Shown: positions 27,876 to 36,091, numbered from the stretch's first letter. The stretch is 42,267 nt of DNA from Comamonadaceae bacterium (GCA_947451385.1 CANFYZ010000027.1:1-42267), one strand, 5' to 3'. Translations and numbers: made by a program. Notes: a model not told the origin generated them from the sequence alone.

Positions 27876-28583
27876 ATGGAACTGTTTTCCTTTCCATGGT
27901 GGTCTGCTTTGCTGACCATCGTTCTCATTGATTTGGTCTTGGCGGGTGACAACGCCATCGTCATCGCGCTGGCCGCCCGCAGCCTTCCCCCAGAGTATCA
28001 AAACAAAGCCATTGTTTGGGGCACCGTCTGCGCCATCGCCATGCGCTCGGCCATGACCATTGGCGTTGTTTGGCTGCTGAAAATCCCAGGCCTGATGCTG
28101 GCTGGCGGATTGGGCCTGTTATGGATTGCTTACAAATTGATTGCCGACACCTCGGACGGTGAGCATCAAGGTGCAGCGCCCACCACTTTCATCGGCGCAA
28201 TCAAGACCATCGTCATTGCAGATGCATTGATGGGCATTGACAACGTTTTGGGGGTGGCAGGGGCCTCCAACGGTTCTTTCGATCTGGTGGTTCTGGGCCT
28301 GTTGATCAGCATCCCCATCGTGGTGATGGGCAGCAAACTGGTGCTGCGATTGATTCAAAGGTGGCCTGTGATTATTCACTTGGGTGCTGCCGTCTTGGCC
28401 TTCACGGCTGCGCAGATGATCGTGAACGAAAAACTGCTGGCGCACCTGTACAGCAGCGGCGAGGGGATGGACGACTTCGCCCGCGTCGCCACTTATTTCA
28501 TTGCCATTGCCGGCGTCTTGTTCTTGGGATGGTGGGCGACCAAGAGTGAGTCTAAAAACGTCACCCATGCCCAGTCGGTCTAG
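27876..28583 (+). CDS. TerC family membrane protein (YjbE/YkoY type), riboswitch-controlled
   Basis: 235-residue integral membrane protein with about seven helices, TerC family, YjbE/YkoY-type 'riboswitch-controlled' branch, implicated in Mn2+ export or metalation of exported enzymes. The duplicated acidic membrane motif is clear: DLVLAGDN (Asp19, Asp25, Asn26) and ADALMGIDN (Asp116, Asp122, Asn123). A GTG at 27819 would add 19 residues but lies inside the expression platform; the ATG at 27876 with GAGG upstream is preferred. It is followed 24 bp downstream by an unrecognised membrane-anchored protein gene. Metal specificity is inferred from the riboswitch. Confidence 0.92.
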   Translation: MELFSFPWWSALLTIVLIDLVLAGDNAIVIALAARSLPPEYQNKAIVWGTVCAIAMRSAMTIGVVWLLKIPGLMLAGGLGLLWIAYKLIADTSDGEHQGAAPTTFIGAIKTIVIADALMGIDNVLGVAGASNGSFDLVVLGLLISIPIVVMGSKLVLRLIQRWPVIIHLGAAVLAFTAAQMIVNEKLLAHLYSSGEGMDDFARVATYFIAIAGVLFLGWWATKSESKNVTHAQSV

Positions 28584-28607
28584 TACTTTCAATCACAGGA
28601 GAATGAC

Positions 28608-29063
28608 ATGGAAACATTTATTGTCTACATCGATAACAAGCAGCATGCACTCCAGCAGCTGGTTCCCATGCTGCCCGAAAGAGGGACGCAAAACGCACCT
28701 GCCAATTGGATTTTGATTGGCTGTCCCCCGCGATTGAACCGACACACCGGGCGCTGGTTGACGCAAACCGCGCTGAAAAAATGGCGCCAAGAATGGACCC
28801 GTGATACGGTCTCTGAAATCGTGGAGTTGCTGGAAAAATATGGCAACAAGGTCACGACACAAGTGGTCCAAGGTTCACTGGTCGAATTGACGCAGCAAAT
28901 CAAACGCAAAGTCGATGCGGCAAGGGTCATCGATGCCCGCCGACCCAAATTGGCCGTGAACCTGGATCCTGTGACGCCAGGGCAGCCACAAGAAAAAACG
29001 GCGTGGCTGGTGCCTGGCGGGGTCGCAGCGATCGGCGCGGTCATCGCCCTGGCCAGTGACTGA
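28608..29063 (+). CDS. Uncharacterised C-terminally membrane-anchored protein
   Basis: 151 residues; I do not recognise a family. The N-terminal part (METFIVYIDNKQHALQQLVPML, then WILIGCPPRLNRHTGRWL) has an alternating strand/helix pattern reminiscent of small nucleotide-binding or universal-stress-like domains. The middle is basic (residues about 55-112, KKWRQEWTRD, KRKVDAARVIDARRPK), followed by a Pro-rich linker and a hydrophobic C-terminal helix (WLVPGGVAAIGAVIALASD, about 132-151). This predicts a tail-anchored inner-membrane protein with its soluble domain inside. AGGAG precedes ATG 28608. It lies 24 bp after terC and so should share the riboswitch-controlled transcript. A role in manganese homeostasis is inferred only from that position. 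Confidence 0.75.
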   Translation: METFIVYIDNKQHALQQLVPMLPERGTQNAPANWILIGCPPRLNRHTGRWLTQTALKKWRQEWTRDTVSEIVELLEKYGNKVTTQVVQGSLVELTQQIKRKVDAARVIDARRPKLAVNLDPVTPGQPQEKTAWLVPGGVAAIGAVIALASD

Positions 29064-29092
29064 GGCGACACCGCTGCCGTTCTTCGGGGCAA

Positions 29093-29118
29093 GGTGCTGA
29101 GAAAATAAACTTAGCACC
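29093..29118. terminator. Hairpin after terC operon
   Basis: GGTGCTGAG pairs with CTTAGCACC (one G-T wobble) around an eight-base A/T loop, 30 bases after the end of the 151-residue gene. No T run follows, so it is a stable 3' structure or weak terminator rather than a classical one. Confidence 0.45.
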
Positions 29119-29192
29119 CCCAGGCTGCCTCGCCGGGGTTGTGTTTAGCTTGCGCACTTTGGCGGCGCCCTAGAAAGCAAATGCTGGGATGG

Positions 29193-29214
29193 ATTGTTCA
29201 AAACAGTGAACAAT
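29193..29214. promoter_or_regulatory. LysR-type operator, copy 2 (autoregulation)
   Basis: ATTGTTCA-N6-TGAACAAT, identical in both arms to the core of copy 1 at 27454-27475. It ends six bases before the LysR start codon, where binding would block the gene's own expression. Confidence 0.7.
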
Positions 29215-29220
29215 AGCCCC

Positions 29221-30165
29221 ATGGAAGAGCAAAAAATCAACGCCCTCTGGACCCCTGTGCATTGGCTCAGCGTGCTGGCCCAACAGGGCAGTTACACCGC
29301 GGCGGCGGCGCGTTTGGGGGTGAGCAAAGCGGCCATGAGTCAGCGCATTGCCGAGCTGGAGCGGGCTGCCCAAGTCACCCTGGTGCAGCGCACCACCCGC
29401 AGCCTGCGCCTGACCGAAGCGGGCCAGCGCTTGGTGGACGAAACCCGCGCCTCGTTCGAGCAGATTGAACACAGCTTTGCGCAACTGCGTGATTTGGCCG
29501 GTCAACCCAGCGGCTTGATCCGGGTCACGGCACCGGTGGCGCTGGCGCGCCAGCAGTTGATGCCGCTGTTCACCGAGTTTTTGCGTCGGCACCCGCAAGT
29601 GCGTATCGAGTTGGACATGGCCGACCGCCTGCGTTCGCTCGCCACCGAAGGCTTTGACCTGGCGATTCGCCACACCGGGCAACCGCCAGACACCCATGTG
29701 GCCTGGGCCTTGTGCGGCACCGAGTCGGTGTTGGTGGCCACTCGGGCCTATTTGCGTCGCCGCGGCGAGCCGCAAATCCCGGCGGATTTGCAAGCGCACA
29801 ACTGCTTGCATTACCCGCGCTCGCAAGACACCCCGGCGTGGACTTTGGAGCCGCGCGACCCCGGCCAAGGCAGCGAACGCATCACCGTGCCTGTGACGGG
29901 CAACTTGGCGGCGAACAACAGCGAAGCCTTGCGCGAAGCCGCGCTCGCCGGTGCGGGGATTGCGCTGATGCCTGATTTCAGTGCCCTGACGGCCTTGCGC
30001 AAAGGCCAGCTCGTGCCCGTGCTGCCGCAATGGCGGCCCGTGGGCGGTTTTGCTGAAACCATTTACGCGATCCGCCCCTACGCGCCCCATGTGCCGCGCG
30101 CTGTGGTGGCGCTGGTGGAGGAATTGCGCAAAGGCTTGAAAGCGGGTTTTGGGGTGTCGGCTTAA
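29221..30165 (+). CDS. LysR-family transcriptional regulator
   Basis: 314-residue LysR regulator: helix-turn-helix at about residues 15-60 (WLSVLAQQGSYTAAAARLGVSKAAMSQRIAELE), then an effector domain with RVTAPVALARQQLMPLFTEFLRRHPQVRIEL. The ATG at 29221 aligns with the start of the broken copy at 27483; a TTG at 29194 lies inside the palindrome and is rejected. No good Shine-Dalgarno is visible. Its own palindrome is also found upstream of mmsA, so it probably controls mmsA and the GMC gene, perhaps responding to 3-hydroxypropionate as HpdR-type regulators do. The effector is inferred. Confidence 0.92.
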   Translation: MEEQKINALWTPVHWLSVLAQQGSYTAAAARLGVSKAAMSQRIAELERAAQVTLVQRTTRSLRLTEAGQRLVDETRASFEQIEHSFAQLRDLAGQPSGLIRVTAPVALARQQLMPLFTEFLRRHPQVRIELDMADRLRSLATEGFDLAIRHTGQPPDTHVAWALCGTESVLVATRAYLRRRGEPQIPADLQAHNCLHYPRSQDTPAWTLEPRDPGQGSERITVPVTGNLAANNSEALREAALAGAGIALMPDFSALTALRKGQLVPVLPQWRPVGGFAETIYAIRPYAPHVPRAVVALVEELRKGLKAGFGVSA

Positions 30166-30278
30166 CGGTGGTTGCTTTAGGTGACTGATGGGCACCGTGC
30201 GACTGCTAGGATGAGCTGCAGTTTTAACAGCGCCCCAACAGCGCCCTTCGCCTCAGCCCATCGCCTCAGCCCTTCGCC

Positions 30279-30971
30279 ATGCAATTCAGCCAACTCATCA
30301 AAGACCGCAAAAGTATCCGCGGCTACCTGCCCAAACCCGTGCCCCGTGCGGTGATTGAAGAGATCATCGAAGTCGCCAAATGGACACCGTCGTCCATGAA
30401 CACCCAGCCCTGGCATGTGCATGTGGTAACTGGCGCGGTGTTGGACCGGATTCGCCAAGGCAACTCGGACAACATGATCGCGGGCGTTCCGCCCAAGCGG
30501 GACTTTGCCATGAAAGAGGCTTACGAAGGCATTCACCGCCGCCGGCAAATTGATGTGGCGGTGCAACTCTTTGACGCGATGGGCATTGCCCGCGATGACA
30601 AAGTGCGGCGCACCGATTGGGTGATGCGCGGCTTTCGCCAGTTCGATGCGCCCGTGTCGTTGGTGTTGACCTATGACAAATACCTGGAGCCTGCAGCCAT
30701 CAGCCAATTCGACCTGGGGGCGTTTTCTCATGCCATCGTGCTGGCGGCTTGGGAGCGCGGACTGGGCTGTGTGATCAATGGTCAGGGCATCATGCAATCG
30801 AAAGTCGTGCGTGAGCATGCGGGCATCCCGGACGACCAGAACATCATGATCTGCATTGCTATGGGCTATCCCGACGCGTCCTTTGTCGCCAACGATGTCA
30901 AATCGGTGCGTGAAGACAACGCGAATTTTGTTCGCTACGTGGGCTTTGATGAAACGGAGCCTGTCGCATGA
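30279..30971 (+). CDS. Nitroreductase family protein
   Basis: 230-residue FMN-dependent nitroreductase-fold oxidoreductase. FMN-binding residues are in DRKSIRGYLPKPV (Arg/Ser near residues 9-14) and KWTPSSMNTQPWHVHVV. The late segment GCVINGQGIMQSKVVREHAGIPDDQNIMICIAMGYPD matches the family. Substrates range from nitroaromatics to quinones, and the true one is not predictable. The stop overlaps the start of the downstream Bug gene (ATGA), indicating coupling. Confidence 0.9.
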   Translation: MQFSQLIKDRKSIRGYLPKPVPRAVIEEIIEVAKWTPSSMNTQPWHVHVVTGAVLDRIRQGNSDNMIAGVPPKRDFAMKEAYEGIHRRRQIDVAVQLFDAMGIARDDKVRRTDWVMRGFRQFDAPVSLVLTYDKYLEPAAISQFDLGAFSHAIVLAAWERGLGCVINGQGIMQSKVVREHAGIPDDQNIMICIAMGYPDASFVANDVKSVREDNANFVRYVGFDETEPVA

Positions 30972-31942
30972 AAACCTGGACACAGTCGGTCATCAAGGGC
31001 CTCGCGCTCTGGGCCATCAGCTGCTTCGCCCTGGCCCAAACCTACCCAACCAAGCCCTTGAAACTGGTGGTGCCGTATGCCGCCGGGGGCTCCACCGATC
31101 AATTGGCCCGTGCCATTGCCGAGCCTTTGGGGCGCGCATTGGGGCAGGCCGTGGTGGTCGAAAACAAACCGGGCGGCAACACCATCATTGGTGCGGAAGC
31201 CGTGGCCAAAGCGGCACCCGACGGCTACACCTTGTTCATGGGCAGTTCGGCCAGCCTGGCGGTCAACCCCTTGCTTTACAGCAAACTGCCTTATGACCCT
31301 GTCGCCGATTTCGCGGGCGTGAGCATGCTCGCGGCGTCTCCCTTGGTGATGGTGGTGCCGGCTAGTTTGCCCGTCACGAACGTGAAGGAGTTTGTCGAGT
31401 TGGCCAAGCGCCGGCCTGATGCGCTCAACTACGCATCGGTGGGCAATGGCAACCCGCTGCACTTGGCCGGCGAGTTGTTCAAGGTGGCCACGGGCATAGA
31501 AATGACCCACGTGCCCTACAACGGCAGTGCACCCGCACTGACCGCCTTGCTCGGCAACCAGGTGCAGGTCATGTTCGATGTGGTGTTGACGTCCAACCCG
31601 CACATTCAGTCGGGCAAATTGCGCGCCCTGGCGTTGACGGGGACCAACCGCCTGGCCCTGCTGCCGAACGTGCCGACCATAGCGGGTTCGGGCTACCCGG
31701 GTTACGAGGCGGGTATTTGGTTTGCCATGGTGGTGCCCAAGGCCACACCCGCAGCCATCGTCGCGCGCTTGAACGCCGAAGTCACCAAGATCCTGGCGCA
31801 ACCCGACATGAAAGCGCGGTTTGATGGGCTCGCCCTGGAGCTGATTCCGGGCGCTTCAGACGAAGTGAGCAAGTACACGCAGCGCGAACAAGCGCGCTGG
31901 GCGCGCCTGATTCGCGACAAAGGGATTCGGCTGGAGCAGTGA
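30968..31942 (+). CDS. Bug/TctC family tripartite tricarboxylate-type substrate-binding protein
   Basis: 324-residue periplasmic protein of the Bug family (TctC-like), abundant in Burkholderiales and used for carboxylate uptake or sensing. It has a signal peptide ending ALA (about residue 23), then the hallmark YPTKPLKLVVPYAAGGSTDQLAR and VNPLLYSKLPYDPVADFAGVS. Overlaps the nitroreductase stop by four bases. No TctA/TctB permease is in the window, so it may be an orphan that works with a distant permease. It converges with the tartrate-dehydratase-like gene, six bases away. Confidence 0.9.
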   Translation: MKTWTQSVIKGLALWAISCFALAQTYPTKPLKLVVPYAAGGSTDQLARAIAEPLGRALGQAVVVENKPGGNTIIGAEAVAKAAPDGYTLFMGSSASLAVNPLLYSKLPYDPVADFAGVSMLAASPLVMVVPASLPVTNVKEFVELAKRRPDALNYASVGNGNPLHLAGELFKVATGIEMTHVPYNGSAPALTALLGNQVQVMFDVVLTSNPHIQSGKLRALALTGTNRLALLPNVPTIAGSGYPGYEAGIWFAMVVPKATPAAIVARLNAEVTKILAQPDMKARFDGLALELIPGASDEVSKYTQREQARWARLIRDKGIRLEQ

Positions 31943-31948
31943 GGTGTT

Positions 31949-33115
31949 TCAGCTGGCCAGCTGCTGCATCTCGGCATACAGATCGGCTTTGCCTTCAAAG
32001 CCGATGCCGGGTAACTCGGGCAGGGTCACATAACCGTTGTCCACTTTGACCCCGTCTGGAAAACCACCATAGGGCTGGAACAAGTCGGGGTAGCTTTCGT
32101 TGCCGCCCAGACCCAGTCCGGCGGCAATCGCCAATGACATTTGGTGCCCGCCGTGTGGGATACAGCGGCTGGGGGACCAGCCGTTTTCTTTCAGCATGTC
32201 CAGCGTGCGCAGGTACTCCACCAGGCCGTAGCTCAGGGCGCAATCAAACTGCAGCCAGTCCCGGTCGGGGCGCATGCCGCCGTAACGGATCAGGTTGCGT
32301 GCGTCTTGCATGGAGAACAGGTTTTCGCCCGTCGCCATGGGCGGGGCGTAATGCGGGGCCAGCGCGGCTTGCAATTCGTAGTCGAGCGGATCGCCCGCTT
32401 CTTCGTACCAGAAAAGGTTGTAGTCCGCCAGGGCTTTGGCGTAGTCGATGGCGGTGGGCAGGTCGAACCGGCCGTTGGCATCCACCGCCAAGCGTTGACC
32501 CGGGGCCAGCATTTTGAGCACGGCTTCAATGCGCTGGCAGTCTTCGCTGAGCGGGGCACCGCCGATTTTCATTTTCACCACCGAATAGCCCCGGTCCAAA
32601 TAGCTTTGCATTTCTCCGGTCAGGCCTTCCAATCCTTTGCCCGGCCAGTAGTAGCCGCCGGCGGCATACACAAACACTTTGCGATTCGCCTGGCCGTTGC
32701 CGTAACGTTCGGCCAGCAATTGGTACAGCGGTTTGCCCGCGATCTTGGCCACCGCGTCCCAAATCGCCATGTCCATGGTGCCCACCGCGACCGAGCGCTC
32801 ACCATGGCCGCCGGGTTTCTCGTTGGTCATCATGGTGGCCCAGATTTTGTGCGGGTCCAGGTTGTTGCCGGTCGCGTCCAGCAGGCTGTCGGCGGGCGCT
32901 TCCAAAATGCGCGGAATGAAGCGCTCGCGCATCAAATGGCCTTGGCCATAGCGGCCGTTGGAGTTGAAGCCATAGCCGATGACGGGGCGGCCGTCGCGGA
33001 TCACATCGGTCACCACCGCCACCAGGCTGAGGTTCATTTTGGAAAAGTCGATGTAGGCGTTGCGAATATTGCTTTGAATGGAGCGGGTGGATTCGCGGAT
33101 CTCGGTGATTTTCAA
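31949..33115 (-). CDS. Enolase-superfamily dehydratase, D-tartrate dehydratase-like (TarD)
   Basis: 388-residue enolase-superfamily (mandelate racemase/muconate lactonising) enzyme. Catalytic Lys183 (KMKIGG) and His321 (CIPHGGHQMS), and metal ligands Asp212 (VDANGRF), Glu238 (YEE) and Glu264 (TGENLF), are all present. The whole sequence, including NAYIDFSKMN, NEKPGGHGERSVAVGT and LDYELQAALAPHY, closely recalls the Bradyrhizobium D-tartrate dehydratase, which makes oxaloacetate. The start is TTG at 33115 with AAGGAAG six bases before it; no better ATG exists. It lies 11 bp after a Bug gene, in an SDR-MaoC-Bug-TarD order. Confidence 0.82.
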   Translation of the reverse strand: MKITEIRESTRSIQSNIRNAYIDFSKMNLSLVAVVTDVIRDGRPVIGYGFNSNGRYGQGHLMRERFIPRILEAPADSLLDATGNNLDPHKIWATMMTNEKPGGHGERSVAVGTMDMAIWDAVAKIAGKPLYQLLAERYGNGQANRKVFVYAAGGYYWPGKGLEGLTGEMQSYLDRGYSVVKMKIGGAPLSEDCQRIEAVLKMLAPGQRLAVDANGRFDLPTAIDYAKALADYNLFWYEEAGDPLDYELQAALAPHYAPPMATGENLFSMQDARNLIRYGGMRPDRDWLQFDCALSYGLVEYLRTLDMLKENGWSPSRCIPHGGHQMSLAIAAGLGLGGNESYPDLFQPYGGFPDGVKVDNGYVTLPELPGIGFEGKADLYAEMQQLAS

Positions 33116-33126
33116 AATGGTCTTCC

Positions 33127-34095
33127 TTATTTTTTGCCCAGGCCCAAACGCTTGGCCCCTTCAATGTACAACGCGGTGCGTTCTTTCATGAACGCGTCCA
33201 TTTGCTCGCTGCCAATGTTCACCAACTCGAAGCCACTCTTCGCCGCCAGTTCTTTCATTTCAGGGTCGCTGTTGAGTGCGGCCCACATGTCGGAGATTTT
33301 TTTGCGCGCTTCGGGCGACGTGGACTTGGGCACACCGATACCGCGGTAAGCGCCGTCCACCCAGTCCACGCCCAGTTCCCGGAAGGTGGGCACGTTGGGC
33401 ATCAGCGGGTGGCGTTTTTCCATGCCCACGGCCAAAGCGCGCACTTTGCCTTTGTTGGCAATCGCAAACGGCGTGTAAGTCACCGCGCCATCAATTTGCG
33501 CGCCGACCACCGCCATCGACATGTCGCCCGTGCCTTTGTAAGGCACGTAGGTGCTCTTGATGCCAAACGCCGCATTCAAACGCTCATGGGCCGCATGGTT
33601 GGCCGAGTTCAAGCCCGAGCCGCCCAGGTTCATTTTGCCGGGCGACGCTTTGGCCGCCGCAATGAATTCTGCAAAACTTTTGATCGGGCTGTTCTCGGGG
33701 ACCACCAGCACGTCTGGCGTGTAGTGGAACCAGTACACCGGCGTGATGTCGCTGGTCTTGTACTGGACCTCACCCTCAATCGGCTGGAACACGATGTGCG
33801 GCAGGTTGATGCCCACCACGTTCGCGCCATCGCCGGGCAGGTTGTTCATCTGGCCCCACATCAAGCCGCCGCCGGCGCCGGCTTTGTATTGAATGATGGT
33901 GTCAATGGCGGCGCATTTTTTCTTCAACACCACTTGCTGGTGACGCGCAGACAAATCGGACTCGCCCCCGGGTGGAAACGCTTGCCAATACAGCAGGTTT
34001 TTCTCGGGGCAACCGCCCGGCACGCCTTGCGCCATGGCCAAGGGGGCGGCAGCCAGGCACAGAACGCCCAGCCATTGAAAGATAGTTTTTTGCAT
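33127..34095 (-). CDS. Bug/TctC family substrate-binding protein
   Basis: 322-residue periplasmic protein, Bug/TctC family but divergent: signal peptide ending AMA (about residue 22), then CPEKNLLYWQAFPPGGESDLSARHQQVVLKKKC and YKAGAGGGLMWGQMN, with LMPNVPTFRELGVDW late in the sequence. Two cysteines (about residues 29 and 61) could form a disulfide. Direct coupling to the tartrate-dehydratase-like gene suggests it binds a hydroxy-dicarboxylate. It differs strongly from the Bug protein at 30968. Confidence 0.85.
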   Translation of the reverse strand: MQKTIFQWLGVLCLAAAPLAMAQGVPGGCPEKNLLYWQAFPPGGESDLSARHQQVVLKKKCAAIDTIIQYKAGAGGGLMWGQMNNLPGDGANVVGINLPHIVFQPIEGEVQYKTSDITPVYWFHYTPDVLVVPENSPIKSFAEFIAAAKASPGKMNLGGSGLNSANHAAHERLNAAFGIKSTYVPYKGTGDMSMAVVGAQIDGAVTYTPFAIANKGKVRALAVGMEKRHPLMPNVPTFRELGVDWVDGAYRGIGVPKSTSPEARKKISDMWAALNSDPEMKELAAKSGFELVNIGSEQMDAFMKERTALYIEGAKRLGLGKK

Positions 34096-34184
34096 GCATG
34101 TCTCCTCAGGGAAGAGGTGACTTTAGCGAATTTCTTGCAAAGTGCGGAGCGCCTTGGTGACCTGAAGGACCGGACAACTGCACC

Positions 34185-34646
34185 TCACGCGGCGGGCGTT
34201 CTTCTTCTGAACATGCCCCAGCCTTCCATGTGCAGCACTTGTTCGCCATCTTGGTTGAACATGTCCCAGTGGGTGCGCACCAAGCCGACATCAGGGCGGC
34301 TGCGCATGGGGCGTGACTCCAGGATGTGGTGTTGCAGACGCAGCGTGTCGCCCGGGAACACGGGCTTCATCCATTTCACGTTCTCTAAGCCGGGCGAGCC
34401 CAAGCTGGAGGCCGTGCTCAAAAAATTCGTCACCATCAGGCGCATGGCCATGGAGCAGGTGTGCCAGCCGCTGGCGCACAGGCCCCCAAACACCGAGGCC
34501 TTGGCGGCTTCGTCGTCGAGATGAAAGGGTTGCGGATCAAACTGGGTGGCAAAGCCAATGATGTCTTCGCGCGTCGGCGAGATGCTGCCCAGATCGAGCA
34601 CCTGTCCGGGGTGCAGGTCTTCCCAGTAAACCGTGATCTCAGCCAT
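34185..34646 (-). CDS. MaoC family dehydratase
   Basis: 153-residue hot-dog-fold protein of the MaoC (R-specific enoyl-CoA hydratase-like) family. The catalytic Asp37 and His42 lie in ATQFDPQPFHLDDEAA, with FGGLCASGWHTCSMAMR following. It hydrates or dehydrates acyl thioesters or related substrates; the exact one is unknown. Its start overlaps the SDR stop by one base (TGATG at 34644-34648), so the two are translationally coupled. Confidence 0.9.
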   Translation of the reverse strand: MAEITVYWEDLHPGQVLDLGSISPTREDIIGFATQFDPQPFHLDDEAAKASVFGGLCASGWHTCSMAMRLMVTNFLSTASSLGSPGLENVKWMKPVFPGDTLRLQHHILESRPMRSRPDVGLVRTHWDMFNQDGEQVLHMEGWGMFRRRTPAA

Positions 34647-35392
34647 CAGCGGCCTCCCGATACGTCCAGAAAACTCAGGGTGGTGTAGCTGGCTTCGTCA
34701 GACAACAACCAGACGATGGCCTGGGCCACTTCTTCGGCGCTGCCGCCACGTTGGATGGGCACCTGGTGGGCCAGGTCGCGCACCCGGTTGGGCAGACCGC
34801 CCGAGGCATGCAATTCGGTTTCAATCAGGCCGGGACGCACGGCGTTGACGCGGATACCTTCCGCCGCCACTTCTTTGGCCAGTCCAATGGTGAAAGTATC
34901 GATGGCGCCTTTGGAGGCCGCATAGTCCAGGTACTGGCTGGGCGAGCCTAAACGCGAAGCCGCGCTGGACAGGTTGACGATGCTGCCGCCTGCGCCGCCG
35001 TGCAGCGTGCTCATGCGGCGCACCGCTTCGCGTGCGCACAGCAGCGAGCCGATGACGTTGATGTCAAACATTCGGCGCCACCGGGCCACACTCATCTCGT
35101 CGAGTCGGGCGGTCATGTCGACAACGCCGGCGTTGTTCACCAACCCGGTGAGTTGACCCAGTTTGGCGGTGACTTTGTCGAACATGGCCACTACTTGGGC
35201 TTCGTTGGACACATCGGCCTGCACCGACATGGCGCTGCCGCCAGCGGCCCGGATCTCACGCACCACTTCGTCCGCGGCCAAGGAGTTGGCGCTGTAATTG
35301 ACGGCCACCGCCCAGCCCTTTTGAGCCGCCAGACGGGCCGTGGCGGCGCCAATACCGCGACTGCCGCCTGTCACCAAAAGAACTTTTTCCAT
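34646..35392 (-). CDS. SDR family oxidoreductase
   Basis: 248-residue classical short-chain dehydrogenase/reductase. Cofactor motif TGGSRGIG (residues 8-15), NNAG (86-89), catalytic Ser142/143, Tyr157 and Lys161 (YAASK), and VRPGLIETELH. The residue after the second strand is in VNYSANS, without an acidic residue, which favours NADP(H). Likely oxidises or reduces a hydroxyacyl or hydroxy acid. It is first in SDR-MaoC-Bug-TarD. AGGAG eight bases before ATG 35392. Confidence 0.92.
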   Translation of the reverse strand: MEKVLLVTGGSRGIGAATARLAAQKGWAVAVNYSANSLAADEVVREIRAAGGSAMSVQADVSNEAQVVAMFDKVTAKLGQLTGLVNNAGVVDMTARLDEMSVARWRRMFDINVIGSLLCAREAVRRMSTLHGGAGGSIVNLSSAASRLGSPSQYLDYAASKGAIDTFTIGLAKEVAAEGIRVNAVRPGLIETELHASGGLPNRVRDLAHQVPIQRGGSAEEVAQAIVWLLSDEASYTTLSFLDVSGGR

Positions 35393-35406
35393 ACACTGAC
35401 TCCTGC

Positions 35407-35438
35407 AAAAAAAACGCCAACAGGTTACAACCGTGGCG
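35407..35438 (-). terminator. Terminator-like hairpin in the SDR leader
   Basis: On the minus strand CGCCA and TGGCG flank a 14-base loop and are followed by eight T, ending a few bases before the SDR ribosome-binding site. No minus-strand gene lies upstream (the neighbour diverges), so it would act only on the SDR message itself. The loop includes GGTT-AC-AACC, which could instead be a protein site. The stem is short. Confidence 0.4.
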
Positions 35439-35482
35439 GAGGTTATTTTCTAGCCTCACCTTACCTCAGCCAGGAGATTTGA

Positions 35483-36091
35483 ATGCGTCGCACAGTGGAC
35501 TATTACCTCGCCCCCCAATCGCCTTGGGCTTATCTGGGTCATCAGCGTTTGGTTCACATGCTCCAGGCAACCGACACCGATGTGCGCGTCATGCCCATGG
35601 ACTTGGGCGGCAAGGTCTTTCCGATCTCGGGCGGTTTGCCTTTGGGCCAACGCGCGCCCCAGCGCCAGGCCTACCGTTTGGTGGAACTGAAGCGCTTCAG
35701 TACCTGGCTCAAACTGCCGTTGGTGCTCAAGCCCACCTACTTTCCGGTGGCTGGCGATGACGCCTCGCGCTTGATCATTGCGGTCGATTTGCACCACGGC
35801 GCTGCAGCGGCCCTGGCCATCGCGGGCGCCATCATGGCTGCGGTCTGGGCACAAGAGCGCAACATTGCCGATGAAAAAGTGCTGGCGCAGTTGCTGCATG
35901 AGCAGGGCTTAGATGCCCAATGCCTGGAGCAGAGTTACAGTCAGGCGGCGCAAGAGCGTTATGAGTCCTACACGCAAACGGCCATTGACGCGGGTGTGTT
36001 TGGCGCACCCAGCTACGTCCTGGAGGGCGAGTTGTTTTGGGGACAAGACCGCTTGGAATTTCTCGAGCGTGCTTTGCGCGCCAAGGCATGA
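35483..36091 (+). CDS. 2-hydroxychromene-2-carboxylate isomerase/DsbA-family protein
   Basis: 202-residue thioredoxin-fold protein of the HCCA isomerase (GST-kappa-like) family. The active-site start is LAPQSPWAYLG with Ser13 in place of the DsbA cysteine, as in HCCA isomerases, and the late motif is GVFGAPSYVLEGELFWGQDRLEFLE. These glutathione-dependent isomerases act in aromatic degradation, but many family members have unknown substrates. CAGGAG precedes ATG 35483. It diverges from the SDR operon and lies 27 bp before a dienelactone hydrolase gene. Confidence 0.88.
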   Translation: MRRTVDYYLAPQSPWAYLGHQRLVHMLQATDTDVRVMPMDLGGKVFPISGGLPLGQRAPQRQAYRLVELKRFSTWLKLPLVLKPTYFPVAGDDASRLIIAVDLHHGAAAALAIAGAIMAAVWAQERNIADEKVLAQLLHEQGLDAQCLEQSYSQAAQERYESYTQTAIDAGVFGAPSYVLEGELFWGQDRLEFLERALRAKA

